Assembly (NCBI RefSeq): GCF_015999245.1 | Contig: NZ_JAEAMR010000007.1 | Location: 641,605-705,604 of the forward strand | Source of the DNA: Streptomyces sp. AV19 | GTDB lineage: Bacteria > Actinomycetota > Actinomycetes > Streptomycetales > Streptomycetaceae | Direction: 5' to 3' | Length of the DNA: 64,000 bases | In this document: piece by piece, positions 26,032-40,574 of the stretch | Position numbering within the stretch: the stretch's first letter is position 1 | Layout: each line of letters opens with the position of its first letter | The notes under the pieces: generated by a model | Databases searched by the model: none | The model's input: only the letters and a program-made list of their open reading frames with translations | What the model was told of the DNA's origin: nothing | Made by a program: the position numbers and the translations under genes

Positions 26032-26997
26032 ATGGCCAGGACCGCGGTCCGTCGCATAGGCATGTCGCTCTCTGCGGCGGCGATTCTCGTCGGTGCTGTC
26101 GCGTGCGACTCCGACGACAACAAGAAGGACGACAAGAGCGCGTCGCAGAGCCAGTCGAAGGGCAGTGACGACCGCAGCCCGGCCCAGGCCCTCCAGGCCG
26201 CGTACAAGAAGACCAGCGACGTGAAGTCGGCCAAGGTCCGGATGTCCATGACGATGCCGGGCGACAAGGCCGCCGAAAAGGTCGAGATGGACGGCGTCAT
26301 GGCCTGGAACCCCGTCGCCATGGATATGACGATGAAGAGCCCCTCGCTCGCCAAGATGGGCGGCGCCGGCCAGATGCGCATGCTCATGAAGGACAACGTC
26401 ACCTACATGGAGATGCCGGCCGGCTCCATGAAGGACGCCCCCGCGGAGATGCGGGGCAAGAAGTGGATGAAGCTCGACCTCGAGGCCGCCGCCAAGATGT
26501 CCGGCGACCCCGCCGCCCAGAAGCAGATGATGGGCGGCATGACGGGTTCGATGAGCGACATGAACCAGGACCCGGCCAAGCAGATGGCCATCCTGACCGA
26601 CTCCCCGAGCCTCAAGCGCGTCGGCGAGGAGGACGTCAACGGCGTCAAGGCCCAGCACTACAAGGGCACGCTGACCGTCGACGAGCTGGTCAAGGGCAAC
26701 AAGTCGGCCGAGCTGATGGACGCCAAGGACCGCGAGAAGTTCCTGGACGGCGTGAAGAAGGCCGGCATCAAGGGCTACGACACCGACATCTGGGTCAACG
26801 GCGACGACCTGCCGGTCCGGGTGGTCATGGGCATCGACAGCGCCAAGCAGGGCAAGATGAACGTCACCGCCGACTACACCGAGTACGGCGTCAAGGCCGA
26901 GGTGACGGCCCCGCCGGCCGGCGAGACCCTGGACCTCTTCGAGATGTTCAAGGGCATGGGCGCGGGCGGCAAGAGCCCCGCCGGTCTCGAGAGCTGA
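26032..26997 (+). CDS. Methionine-rich LppX/LprG-like lipoprotein
   Basis: Exported lipoprotein of 321 residues, function unknown. The signal peptide ends in a lipobox GAVAC with the lipid-carrying Cys at residue 25, followed by an Asp/Lys/Ser-rich linker. The rest (AQALQAAYKKTSDVKSAKVR, ... GVKAQHYKGTLTVDELVKGN, ... IWVNGDDLPVRVVMGI) resembles LppX/LprAFG-type single half-barrel lipoproteins. Residues 71-185 contain 24 methionines (about 21 percent), for example GGAGQMRMLMK and QMMGGMTGSMSDMNQ. ATG 26032 follows GGCGGGGA. Placement between rplA and rplJ is conserved in Streptomyces as far as I recall. Confidence 0.85.
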   Translation: MARTAVRRIGMSLSAAAILVGAVACDSDDNKKDDKSASQSQSKGSDDRSPAQALQAAYKKTSDVKSAKVRMSMTMPGDKAAEKVEMDGVMAWNPVAMDMTMKSPSLAKMGGAGQMRMLMKDNVTYMEMPAGSMKDAPAEMRGKKWMKLDLEAAAKMSGDPAAQKQMMGGMTGSMSDMNQDPAKQMAILTDSPSLKRVGEEDVNGVKAQHYKGTLTVDELVKGNKSAELMDAKDREKFLDGVKKAGIKGYDTDIWVNGDDLPVRVVMGIDSAKQGKMNVTADYTEYGVKAEVTAPPAGETLDLFEMFKGMGAGGKSPAGLES

Positions 26998-27289
26998 GCC
27001 GGACGACAGCCGATTTGCCTGAGCGCAGGCCGTTCACTTATTGTGTTCCGGAAGCCAAAGACCGCTGGTCGTTGCTGTGCCTTCACTTGAAGGCGTGGTG
27101 GCCGAAGGATCCGCTAGCTGCGGGCGACCTGCGCAGGTGATTGTGGTTGAACTCCCACTGGGCGGCTGTATGCCAGCTGTTCATCGTGGTCGAGTCACGC
27201 CCCGAGCGCCCGCGCCGGGGCGTTTCGTTTTGCCCAGGTCCCTTCTCGCGCCTATGCGGTCCGAATCACCCGGAAGGAGGCCGAGGCTC
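26998..27289 (+). promoter_or_regulatory. rplJ leader, candidate L10 autoregulatory region
   Basis: A 292-base non-coding leader. It includes several hairpin-forming stretches and ends with a terminator-like hairpin CGCCCCG/CGGGGCG at 27198-27222 followed by TTTCGTTTTG, 59 bases before rplJ. L10(L12)4 complexes are known to bind their own leader in many bacteria; the layout fits attenuation, but the kink-turn motif was not resolved by eye. The rplJ ribosome site is AAGGAGG at 27274-27280. Confidence 0.6.
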
Positions 27290-27820
27290 ATGGCGAGGCC
27301 CGACAAGGCTGCCGCGGTTGCCGAGCTGACGGACAAGTTCCGCAGCTCCAACGCCGCTGTGCTGACCGAGTACCGCGGTCTCACCGTGGCGCAGCTGAAG
27401 ACGCTGCGCCGTTCGCTCGGTGAGAACGCGCAGTACGCCGTGGTGAAGAACACGCTGACCCAGATCGCGGCCCGTGAGGCCGGGATCACGCTGGAGGACC
27501 AGCTCTTCGCTGGCCCGACGGCGGTTGCCTTCGTCACCGGTGACCCGGTGGAGTCGGCGAAGGGTCTTCGTGACTTCGCCAAGGAGAACCCGAATCTCAT
27601 CATCAAGGGCGGTGTCCTTGATGGCAAGGCGATGACCGCCGATGAGATCAAGAAGCTTGCGGACCTCGAGTCCCGCGAGGTTCTGCTCAGCAAGCTGGCC
27701 GGTGCCATGAAGGGCAAGCAGTCCCAGGCTGCCTCGCTCTTCCAGGCGCTGCCGACGAAGTTCGTCCGCACCGCGGACGCGCTGCGCGCCAAGCTCGCCG
27801 AGCAGGGCGGTGCCGAGTAA
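27290..27820 (+). CDS. rplJ: 50S ribosomal protein L10
   Basis: Stalk protein of 176 residues that anchors L7/L12 dimers. The N-terminal rRNA-binding domain is clear: [39 protein letters not shown], then [20 protein letters not shown]. The C-terminal helix [20 protein letters not shown] binds L12. ATG 27290 has AAGGAGG ten bases upstream. The terminator-like hairpin in its leader suggests control of both rplJ and rplL. Confidence 0.97.
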   Translation: MARPDKAAAVAELTDKFRSSNAAVLTEYRGLTVAQLKTLRRSLGENAQYAVVKNTLTQIAAREAGITLEDQLFAGPTAVAFVTGDPVESAKGLRDFAKENPNLIIKGGVLDGKAMTADEIKKLADLESREVLLSKLAGAMKGKQSQAASLFQALPTKFVRTADALRAKLAEQGGAE

Positions 27821-27930
27821 TTCGGCTCGCGCATTGATCGGTGCCTCGACGAGGCACTGGTCGCAGCGGGCCGTACGCCCGCCGACATGTACATCACGGC
27901 ACCTGCCGATTTAGTGGAAGGACCGCCCTC

Positions 27931-28317
27931 ATGGCGAAGCTGACCAAGGACGAGCTGCTCGCGCAGTTCGAGGAGATGACCCTCATCGAGCTGGCCGAGT
28001 TCGTCTCCGCCTTCGAGGAGAAGTTCGACGTTACCGCCGCTGCGGCCGCCCCGGTCGTCGTCGCCGGTGGTGCCGCCGGTGGCGCCGCCGAGGCCGTCGA
28101 GGAGAAGGACGAGTTCGACGTCATCCTCACCGCCGCCGGTGACAAGAAGATCCAGGTCATCAAGGTCGTGCGTGAGCTGACCTCCCTGGGTCTGAAGGAG
28201 GCCAAGGACCTCGTCGACGGCACCCCGAAGCCGGTCCTCGAGAAGGTCGCCAAGGACGCCGCGGAGAAGGCCGCCGAGGCCCTCAAGGGCGCCGGCGCCT
28301 CCGTCGAGGTCAAGTGA
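27931..28317 (+). CDS. rplL: 50S ribosomal protein L7/L12
   Basis: Multicopy stalk protein, 128 residues, that recruits translational GTPases. N-terminal dimerisation domain ([20 protein letters not shown]), Ala/Gly/Val-rich hinge (about 35-55), C-terminal factor-binding domain [20 protein letters not shown] with the conserved [19 protein letters not shown] 27931 follows GGAAGGA. Ended by a strong hairpin before the rpoB leader. Confidence 0.97.
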   Translation: MAKLTKDELLAQFEEMTLIELAEFVSAFEEKFDVTAAAAAPVVVAGGAAGGAAEAVEEKDEFDVILTAAGDKKIQVIKVVRELTSLGLKEAKDLVDGTPKPVLEKVAKDAAEKAAEALKGAGASVEVK

Positions 28318-28359
28318 CCTCACGGGGCCTGAAGGCTCCCGTCTGACACGTCAGACCGA

Positions 28360-28395
28360 CGAAGGGCGATCACCCATGCGGGTGGTCGCCCTTCG
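28360..28395 (+). terminator. rplL terminator
   Basis: Perfect 16-bp stem CGAAGGGCGATCACCC with loop ATGC. No long T-run, so it may be partial, allowing some read-through to rpoB. Confidence 0.8.
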
Positions 28396-28952
28396 GCGTA
28401 CCCGGGACGGCTGCACGGCAGCGGCCGCCGGGCGAGTATGGTGATCTTTGTTGCCCCGTCGCAGGGGCCCGGAGCGGCACCTTGAGCGGTCGTCGGCGGG
28501 CCACCCGGGGGCCGGAGGGCCTTGACGAACGGCACGTCGCGCGCAATTCTCAGGACGCAGTGACATGCAGAACCTCTCGAACGCCGCCTTCGGTTCACCG
28601 TCCGAGGCATGGATCGACGGCGGAGAGGGAAGTATCGTCGTGCGCTTCCGGCACCAGGCGGTTGCCGGGCGGAGCCGGGCGGCCGCGCCCGGCAAGTACG
28701 GCGAGGACAACAGGATCCCGGAGGGAGAGATTGGTATCGCACCGGTCTCGGGACATCCGCTCTGGACATCAGTGGGCCAAGTGGCTACACTGACCCTTTG
28801 CGCTGCCTGTTAGCTGCTCCCTGCCCGTCACCAGGGGCATGCCCACTGTCGAGCAATGCTGATGGAAACCCCCTGACCTGGGATTTCTTATCGATGCACG
28901 GAGTGGGACCGGTACGCGCGTAGTGAGTCCGAGCCCTCGGAAGGACCCCCTC
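28396..28952 (+). other. rplL-rpoB intergenic region and rpoB leader
   Basis: About 560 bases without a well-supported gene. It contains the rpoB promoter (28763-28791) and a leader of roughly 155 bases with short inverted repeats such as the segment around the CCCGTCACCAGGGG hairpin (28828-28841). A small open frame at 28565-28813 covers the promoter and is not accepted as a gene. Confidence 0.6.
28763..28791 (+). promoter_or_regulatory. rpoB promoter
   Basis: TGGACA (28763-28768), 17-base spacer, TACACT (28786-28791), giving a start near 28798 and a long untranslated leader. Good match to the vegetative sigma (HrdB) consensus. Confidence 0.75.
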
Positions 28953-32435
<3,483 letters not shown>

Positions 32436-32442
32436 CGGGTCT

Positions 32443-32472
32443 GACCGGGGGATCTCATGGGATCCCCCGGTC
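32443..32472 (+). other. Intercistronic hairpin between rpoB and rpoC
   Basis: Perfect 12-bp inverted repeat GACCGGGGGATC/GATCCCCCGGTC with loop TCATGG seven bases after the rpoB stop. There is no T-run, so RNA processing or mRNA stabilisation is more likely than termination. Confidence 0.7.
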
Positions 32473-32559
32473 GTCCCCGGACCCCCAGACCACTGATGTA
32501 GAGCCCATACCTCGCTGAGGCGAGAGGGCACGAACCCTGAAAGAGGGATTGACGACAAA

Positions 32560-36459
<3,900 letters not shown>

Positions 36460-36473
36460 GCGGTTGGCTTTTC

Positions 36474-36513
36474 GCAGGGCGGTCGCCCCGGGGTTCCGGG
36501 GTGACCGCCCTGC
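36474..36513 (+). terminator. rpoC terminator
   Basis: Stem GCAGGGCGGTCGCCCCGG paired with CCGGGGTGACCGCCCTGC (one mismatch) and a very short loop. It also faces the convergent minus-strand secreted protein gene. Confidence 0.88.
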
Positions 36514-36538
36514 GGCGTTTCCGGGGTGCCGGGCGGAG

Positions 36539-37261
36539 TCAGGCCCCGGCGCGTTCGAAGTCCACCAGCTCGGACTCGACCCCGTCCTTGCTCACCGCCG
36601 CGACGGCGTAGGAGTAGTCCTTGCCGCCGGAGACCGTGCGGTCGGTGAACTCCAGCCCGTCCTGAGGCGTGCTGTTGAGCCGCGTTGCGGTGTCCTTGCC
36701 GCGTACGGCGGAGTCGGAGTCCCAGCGGTAGACGACGTAGCCGGCGAGGGACGCGTCGTCGTTCTCGGGCTTCTGCCAGCGGAGTGTGATCGCTCCGAGG
36801 GCCTCGGTGTGCCACAGGCCGACCGGGGTGTCGGGCTGTGCGGGCTTGCGCTCAAGGATGGTCGGAGCCACCGGTGCGGAGCAGAACCAGTCGGCGACGG
36901 GCCGCTGGGGGACCACGCAGATTGAGTAGTAGTAGGAGGAGTCGTCGGGGAGGGTGTCGCCGGCTCTCCGACCGCCGGTCTCGTAGAGGAACCTGGCATC
37001 ACTGTCCGGCTGCCCTACGGGGGTGGGAGTCGTGGACCGGTACACCATCCAGTGGTCGGCCGGGACCGGGGCCGTCGGCTGGTCCCAGTAGAGGCGGACC
37101 CGGCCGTTGTACGAGATGGCCTGGACGTTGATGGGCGCTGCGCTGGTGTCGTCCTCGTCGGCGGCAGCCGGGAGGGCGAGACCGGCGGTGGTGACGATGG
37201 CCAGTGCCGTGCCGATCGCGGCGCGGCTCATGGGGCGGAGTCCCCCCTGGCGTCGGAACAT
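36539..37261 (-). CDS. Secreted fibronectin type III domain protein
   Basis: Exported protein of 240 residues, function unknown. The N-terminus (MFRRQGGLRPMSRAAIGTAL ... LPAAA) is a signal peptide cut near residue 38. Two fibronectin III-like repeats follow: APINVQAISYNGRVRLYWDQ ... and TPVGLWHTEALGAITLRWQK ... ending YSYAVAAVSKDGVESE, both with the Trp and Tyr core positions. Two Cys lie in the first repeat (YYSICVVPQRPVADWFC). ATG 37261 has AGGA nine bases upstream. It converges on rpoC and is the first gene of an accessory stretch. Confidence 0.85.
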   Translation of the reverse strand: MFRRQGGLRPMSRAAIGTALAIVTTAGLALPAAADEDDTSAAPINVQAISYNGRVRLYWDQPTAPVPADHWMVYRSTTPTPVGQPDSDARFLYETGGRRAGDTLPDDSSYYYSICVVPQRPVADWFCSAPVAPTILERKPAQPDTPVGLWHTEALGAITLRWQKPENDDASLAGYVVYRWDSDSAVRGKDTATRLNSTPQDGLEFTDRTVSGGKDYSYAVAAVSKDGVESELVDFERAGA

Positions 37262-37375
37262 GGTGATTCCTGTCGTGTGGTCGGTGCGGCGCGTGAGCAT
37301 GGGGGGACGCCTGTGATGGATCTTATGGATCGTCAGAAAGTTGTCCAGGCCGGGGCGGCGTCGTGATCCCGCTGG

Positions 37376-37600
37376 TCAGCGGAGCTGCACGAGGGAGACG
37401 ATCAGGCCGGCGAGCGCTGTCAGCGCTGCGACGCTGGCGAGCGGCCAACGGGTCCACTCCAGGGCATCGAGGCGGGTCTCGTGGTCGGCGAGCTGACGGG
37501 CGGTCTGGTCATTGCTCTGGACGAGCAGGGCGAGCGCCCCGTCGACGCGGGCGAAACCGGCGCGCTCGGCGTGCGGAGGGAAGGGGCCGGCGCGGCCCGC
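37376..37600 (-). pseudogene. Membrane-anchored small protein fragment without start codon
   Basis: A minus-strand frame with coherent protein character, not opened by ATG, GTG or TTG: RVDGALALLVQSNDQTARQL, then ADHETRLDALEWTRWPLASV, then a membrane helix AALTALAGLIVSLVQLR and stop at 37376. A helical segment followed by one C-terminal membrane helix is typical of small phage- or holin-like actinomycete proteins. The frame is closed at 37601-37603 with no start between, so it is probably a 5'-truncated remnant; a CTG start cannot be ruled out. Confidence 0.45.
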
Positions 37601-37672
37601 TCAACGCGAAGCGGCGGATGCCGTGGCCCTGTTGAGGGCACAGCTCCGCCGCTGCGTCTGTGGTGAACGAGT

Positions 37673-37709
37673 TTGCGCGACAGCGCAACCAGTTGTTACG
37701 GATGCGCAA
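37673..37709. promoter_or_regulatory. Repeated TTGCGC/GCGCAA operator-like site
   Basis: A palindrome TTGCGC-GACA-GCGCAA (37673-37688) with a further GCGCAA at 37704-37709, 21 bp (two helical turns) from the previous one. It lies between the small fragment and the minus-strand gene ending at 37710. Confidence 0.4.
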
Positions 37710-38270
37710 TTAGACGGTGTTCTCCGGGGTGTCCAGCCAGACCCGACTGCTGTCGCCGTCCACCGTCAGCCCGAAGCGCTCGAGCGGCGGCGCGCCCTGG
37801 CCCAGCCACCACGCGTACGCCGCCTCCGCCTCGTCCCACAGGCGGCGCGGGCCGCCCTGCCAGACGAGCGTCGTCAGCGTCTCGTCCTCGCGGAACAGGA
37901 CGCACGCCCAGGACGGATCGCCGTCCAGGCCGTGCAGCCACACCGGGCGCGTGCCGTACCGCGCCCGGTCCGCCGCGTACTGGCGGCAGCCGCTCAACCG
38001 GACCCCCAGGGCGAACTCCACCTCCGCTCGGCAGAATTCCGCCTCCGTGAGCGTCGTCGTCGACACGTCGCCCTCTGCGGAGAGGTCCTGCGGCGGCGGG
38101 GGAGGGGCGCCCGGCCCGTTCGCCGGTCCGGCCGGTCCTGTGAAGCGGCCCTCCGCCCGCCGGCCGTCCTCCGACACGGTCAGCTTCGCCGTTGCCTCCT
38201 GGTCGCTGTACCGCGTCCGCCAGGGGGCGAGCAGGACCGTCCCCGGGCGGGCGTCCGCGATGACGTTCAC
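37710..38270 (-). CDS. C-terminal domain of a RiPP-type O-methyltransferase (PIMT-like), truncated
   Basis: Protein of 186 residues resembling only the C-terminal half of protein-L-isoaspartate methyltransferase-like enzymes found in ATP-grasp and FxLD peptide clusters. Recognised parts: PGTVLLAPWRTRYSDQEATA at the start, WQGGPRRLWDEAEAAYAWWL and the end ERFGLTVDGDSSRVWLDTPE. The N-terminal SAM-binding domain is absent. GTG 38270 overlaps the upstream stop by four bases, so it is translated as part of a three-gene minus-strand operon. It may be a relic or a stand-alone accessory domain. Family assignment is from memory. Confidence 0.6.
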   Translation of the reverse strand: MNVIADARPGTVLLAPWRTRYSDQEATAKLTVSEDGRRAEGRFTGPAGPANGPGAPPPPPQDLSAEGDVSTTTLTEAEFCRAEVEFALGVRLSGCRQYAADRARYGTRPVWLHGLDGDPSWACVLFREDETLTTLVWQGGPRRLWDEAEAAYAWWLGQGAPPLERFGLTVDGDSSRVWLDTPENTV

Positions 38271-38521
38271 GCGGCCACCGCCCAGTGCCGGTGCCGCCGG
38301 AGCAGGCGGGCACGCTCCTCCAGGAAGCGGGTGCCCAGGAGGGCGATGGCGGTCGCGGCGGCGACGGCGCGCTCGGTGCCGGTCTTCCGGCCGAGGCCGT
38401 CGTCCGGCGGGAGGCGCAGGGGGCCGTACGAGTCGTGGCGTTCGACGCCGCAGGCGTCGCAGCGGCGGGCTCCGCCGCCGAGCGGTGTCCAGCCTTCGCT
38501 GTGGGGGCAGTTGGTGTTCAC
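38267..38521 (-). CDS. Small DUF6255-like zinc-ribbon protein
   Basis: Protein of 84 residues. The N-terminus has CPHSEGWTPLGGGARRCDAC, a possible His/Cys zinc site (three Cys, one His), followed by GVERHDSYGPLRLP; the C-terminal part is helical and Arg-rich (FLEERARLLRRHRHWAVAA). It resembles a small family (DUF6255 in memory) often near RiPP/natural product genes. GTG 38521 follows GGAGGAG and overlaps the previous stop by four bases. Function unknown. Confidence 0.6.
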   Translation of the reverse strand: MNTNCPHSEGWTPLGGGARRCDACGVERHDSYGPLRLPPDDGLGRKTGTERAVAAATAIALLGTRFLEERARLLRRHRHWAVAA

Positions 38522-38691
38522 CGGGGCTGCTCCTCCTCGCGCGTCGCGGAGCGGAGCGCCTCCGGCGGGGCTTCCCATTCGAGGCCGCCGCCGGGCGGTC
38601 TTACGTAGACGCTGCGGCCGATGGTGGCCATGACCTGTGCGAGCGTCGCGGTACGCGTGTCCACGACGTATGTCCCTTCGCGGTACGACAC
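38518..38691 (-). CDS. Small actinomycete protein, 57 residues
   Basis: First gene of the three-gene minus-strand operon. Its pattern (YREGTYVVDTRTATLAQVMA, then YVRPPGGGLEWEAPPEALR) is common in Streptomyces next to XRE/DUF397 regulators: a beta-rich minidomain ending in PPGGG-x-E-W. GTG 38691 has GGGGA six bases upstream. Divergent from the XRE gene at 38808. Function unknown. Confidence 0.65.
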   Translation of the reverse strand: MSYREGTYVVDTRTATLAQVMATIGRSVYVRPPGGGLEWEAPPEALRSATREEEQPR

Positions 38692-38807
38692 GGAAGGTCC
38701 CCTTCGGGTTGTGCTGGGTGGAAGGAGCTTCCAGCGTGGTCGCGTGAAACTAGGCTCGGCAAGCAATCTCTGGATGCAATTACCGTGCTGGGGCAGGGAG
38801 TTAGCCT

Positions 38808-39728
38808 GTGGCCAAGGGTGTTGGACCGGGTCGGTCGAAGCCGTCGAAGTTCGGATGGCGGTTCTTCGGGCAGGAGCTGAAGCGGAAGCGGGAGGAGGCC
38901 GGGCTCACGCAGAACGAGCTGGGGGATCGGGTGACCTGCTCCGGCTCGTACCTCGGGCAGTTCGAGTCGGCGGTGCGGAAGCCGCAGCTCGACTACGCGA
39001 AGCGGATTGACGCCGAGCTGGGGACGGATGGGATCTTCGAGCGGATCTGTACGGAGCTGATCGACGGGGAGTCGGACTATCCCGACTACTTCGAAGGGGC
39101 GCGGTATCTTGAAGGGCTCGCCGTGGCCATCCATGAGTACAGCATGGGGTTTGTGCCCGGCCTGCTGCAGACGGAGGCTTATGCCAAGGCGGTGATGCTC
39201 GGGGCCTGGCCCCTGGAGCGGGAAGAGACCCTTGATTCGTGGGTTGCCCAACGAGTGAAGCGCCAGCATCTCCTTGAAGACCCAGCACGGCCGTTGCTGT
39301 GGGTCGTTCTCGACGAGAGCGTGCTTCGGCGGCCGGTTGGCGGAGCCGCTGTGATGTGCGAGCAGTTGAAGCGCTTGGCCGCGATGATGCGCAAGCGGCG
39401 CATCGTGTTGCAGGTGGTGCCGTACAGCGCGGGGGCTCCGGCATTGCCTGGGAATGTGAAGTTCATGGAGTTCGAGGACGCTCCGCCGGTGGTCTACACG
39501 GAAGGCGCCATGACAGGCGCCCTGCATGACAAGCCAGAAAGAGTCGCTCGATACAACAGGGCCCTTGAGTTCGCGAAGGCGGCGGCGCTGTCGCCGAAGA
39601 ACTCACTGGCATTGATCGAAGCGGTGGCAAAGGAGTACGGGCATGAGCGCAGCAGTGTGGCGCAAGAGCAGTCACAGCACTGGTGGGGACGGCAGTGGTG
39701 GCGACAACTGCGTCGAAGTCGCCGATGA
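38808..39728 (+). CDS. XRE-family regulator with DUF5753
   Basis: DNA-binding protein of 306 residues. The N-terminal HTH (about 18-75) is FFGQELKRKREEAGLTQNEL, GDRVTCSGSYLGQFESAVRK; the rest is DUF5753 with ESDYPDYFEGARYLEGLAVA, FVPGLLQTEAYAKAV and VLDESVLRRPVGGAAVM. Streptomyces carry dozens of such genes paired with DUF397 genes; a few (BldB-WhiJ type pairs) influence development. GTG 38808 follows GCAGGGAG. Its end overlaps the following DUF397 gene by 86 bases. Confidence 0.92.
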   Translation: MAKGVGPGRSKPSKFGWRFFGQELKRKREEAGLTQNELGDRVTCSGSYLGQFESAVRKPQLDYAKRIDAELGTDGIFERICTELIDGESDYPDYFEGARYLEGLAVAIHEYSMGFVPGLLQTEAYAKAVMLGAWPLEREETLDSWVAQRVKRQHLLEDPARPLLWVVLDESVLRRPVGGAAVMCEQLKRLAAMMRKRRIVLQVVPYSAGAPALPGNVKFMEFEDAPPVVYTEGAMTGALHDKPERVARYNRALEFAKAAALSPKNSLALIEAVAKEYGHERSSVAQEQSQHWWGRQWWRQLRRSRR

Positions 39729-39858
39729 CATATCCGGCATAGTCCCCGTCCGGGACTCCAAGGCCCCCCACCGTCCATCCCTCACCTTCCCCACGCCCGC
39801 GTGGGCCGCCTTCGTGGCCCACATGGGCTTCACCCGAGCCGCAGCACCTCGTCTCTGA
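39643..39858 (+). CDS. DUF397 protein, partner of the XRE regulator
   Basis: Protein of 71 residues. Family core: VWRKSSHSTGGDGSGGDNCV, EVADDISGIVPVRDSKAPHR, then LTFPTPAWAAFVAHM. Such BldB-like small proteins are thought to bind and modulate the upstream XRE partner. ATG 39643 lies inside the end of the XRE gene in another frame, so translation is coupled. Its 3' end overlaps, tail to tail, the end of the minus-strand gene at 39830 by 29 bases. Confidence 0.9.
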   Translation: MSAAVWRKSSHSTGGDGSGGDNCVEVADDISGIVPVRDSKAPHRPSLTFPTPAWAAFVAHMGFTRAAAPRL

Positions 39859-40501
39859 CCTTTGCGATCTCCTCCTCGATGTCCCGGTACCGGCTCGGGA
39901 TGATCATCGCGGGCAGGAACGTGACGATTCCCGCGTCGAGCTCACGGAGATCGTCCGCCGCAGCGTTCAGACGTGCCTCCAGCGCGAATCGCCCGGGCGT
40001 CACCGGTGCCCATGCGAGGTCGCGGGTCGTGGCGGCCAGTCCTGTGTGGACGCGGGCGCGGATCGGTTCGAGCGTCGTGCGCAGCTCCAGCAGCCGCCGG
40101 TGTCGCTTCTCGATCCGGCTCACGAGGTCCTTCAGGTTCTTGAGCGTGCGTTCGCAGGTCCTGATGAGGGATGCCTGAGCCTTGAGGACATCGGCGAGGA
40201 CCTTCGGATCGTCCTCCGCTTCGAGGCCCGCCTCCGTGAAGTGACGGCGTCCCTCGGCGTATTGAGCCGAGGCGTGGGTGAACGCGTCCCACATGTCGCC
40301 TCGCCGGGCGAAGAAGTCCCGCTCCGGTTTGGCCGGGAGCCCGTCGCCCCGGTCCAGCATCGCTTCGATCGCCGTGCGCACCTCGGTGTACCGGTCGAAG
40401 GCGATGCCCAGCGCCACGTGCAGGGCATCCGACTCGCGGACTTGGTCCCGAATCGCGTCGCGCAATCCGGCGGTCTTCTCCCCGCGCTGCCGCCCCCACA
40501 T
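39830..40501 (-). CDS. Helical protein of unknown function, 223 residues (paralogue 1)
   Basis: Not recognised. Largely alpha-helical, charged, no signal or membrane helix: IRDQVRESDALHVALGIAFD, RTAIEAMLDRGDGLPAKPER, and a closing EEEIAKVRDEVLRLG. It is clearly a tandem paralogue of the next upstream gene: both begin MWGR, both contain GDGxP, both have TPGRFALEARLNA / HPGRFALEAQLNA followed by LRxLDAG, and both are 223 residues. ATG 40501 has GGAGGG eight bases upstream. Confidence 0.75.
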   Translation of the reverse strand: MWGRQRGEKTAGLRDAIRDQVRESDALHVALGIAFDRYTEVRTAIEAMLDRGDGLPAKPERDFFARRGDMWDAFTHASAQYAEGRRHFTEAGLEAEDDPKVLADVLKAQASLIRTCERTLKNLKDLVSRIEKRHRRLLELRTTLEPIRARVHTGLAATTRDLAWAPVTPGRFALEARLNAAADDLRELDAGIVTFLPAMIIPSRYRDIEEEIAKVRDEVLRLG

Positions 40502-40574
40502 GCGCCGTACCCTCCGCGTACCTTGCCCCGCCCCGGCCCCGATTCTATGTTCGGCTCGGCGCGGCGGGCGGGCC

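Noticed and set aside
28565..28813. 82-residue open frame between rplL and rpoB
   Set aside because: It has a plausible ATG but covers the rpoB promoter, shows weak codon bias and resembles no family I know.
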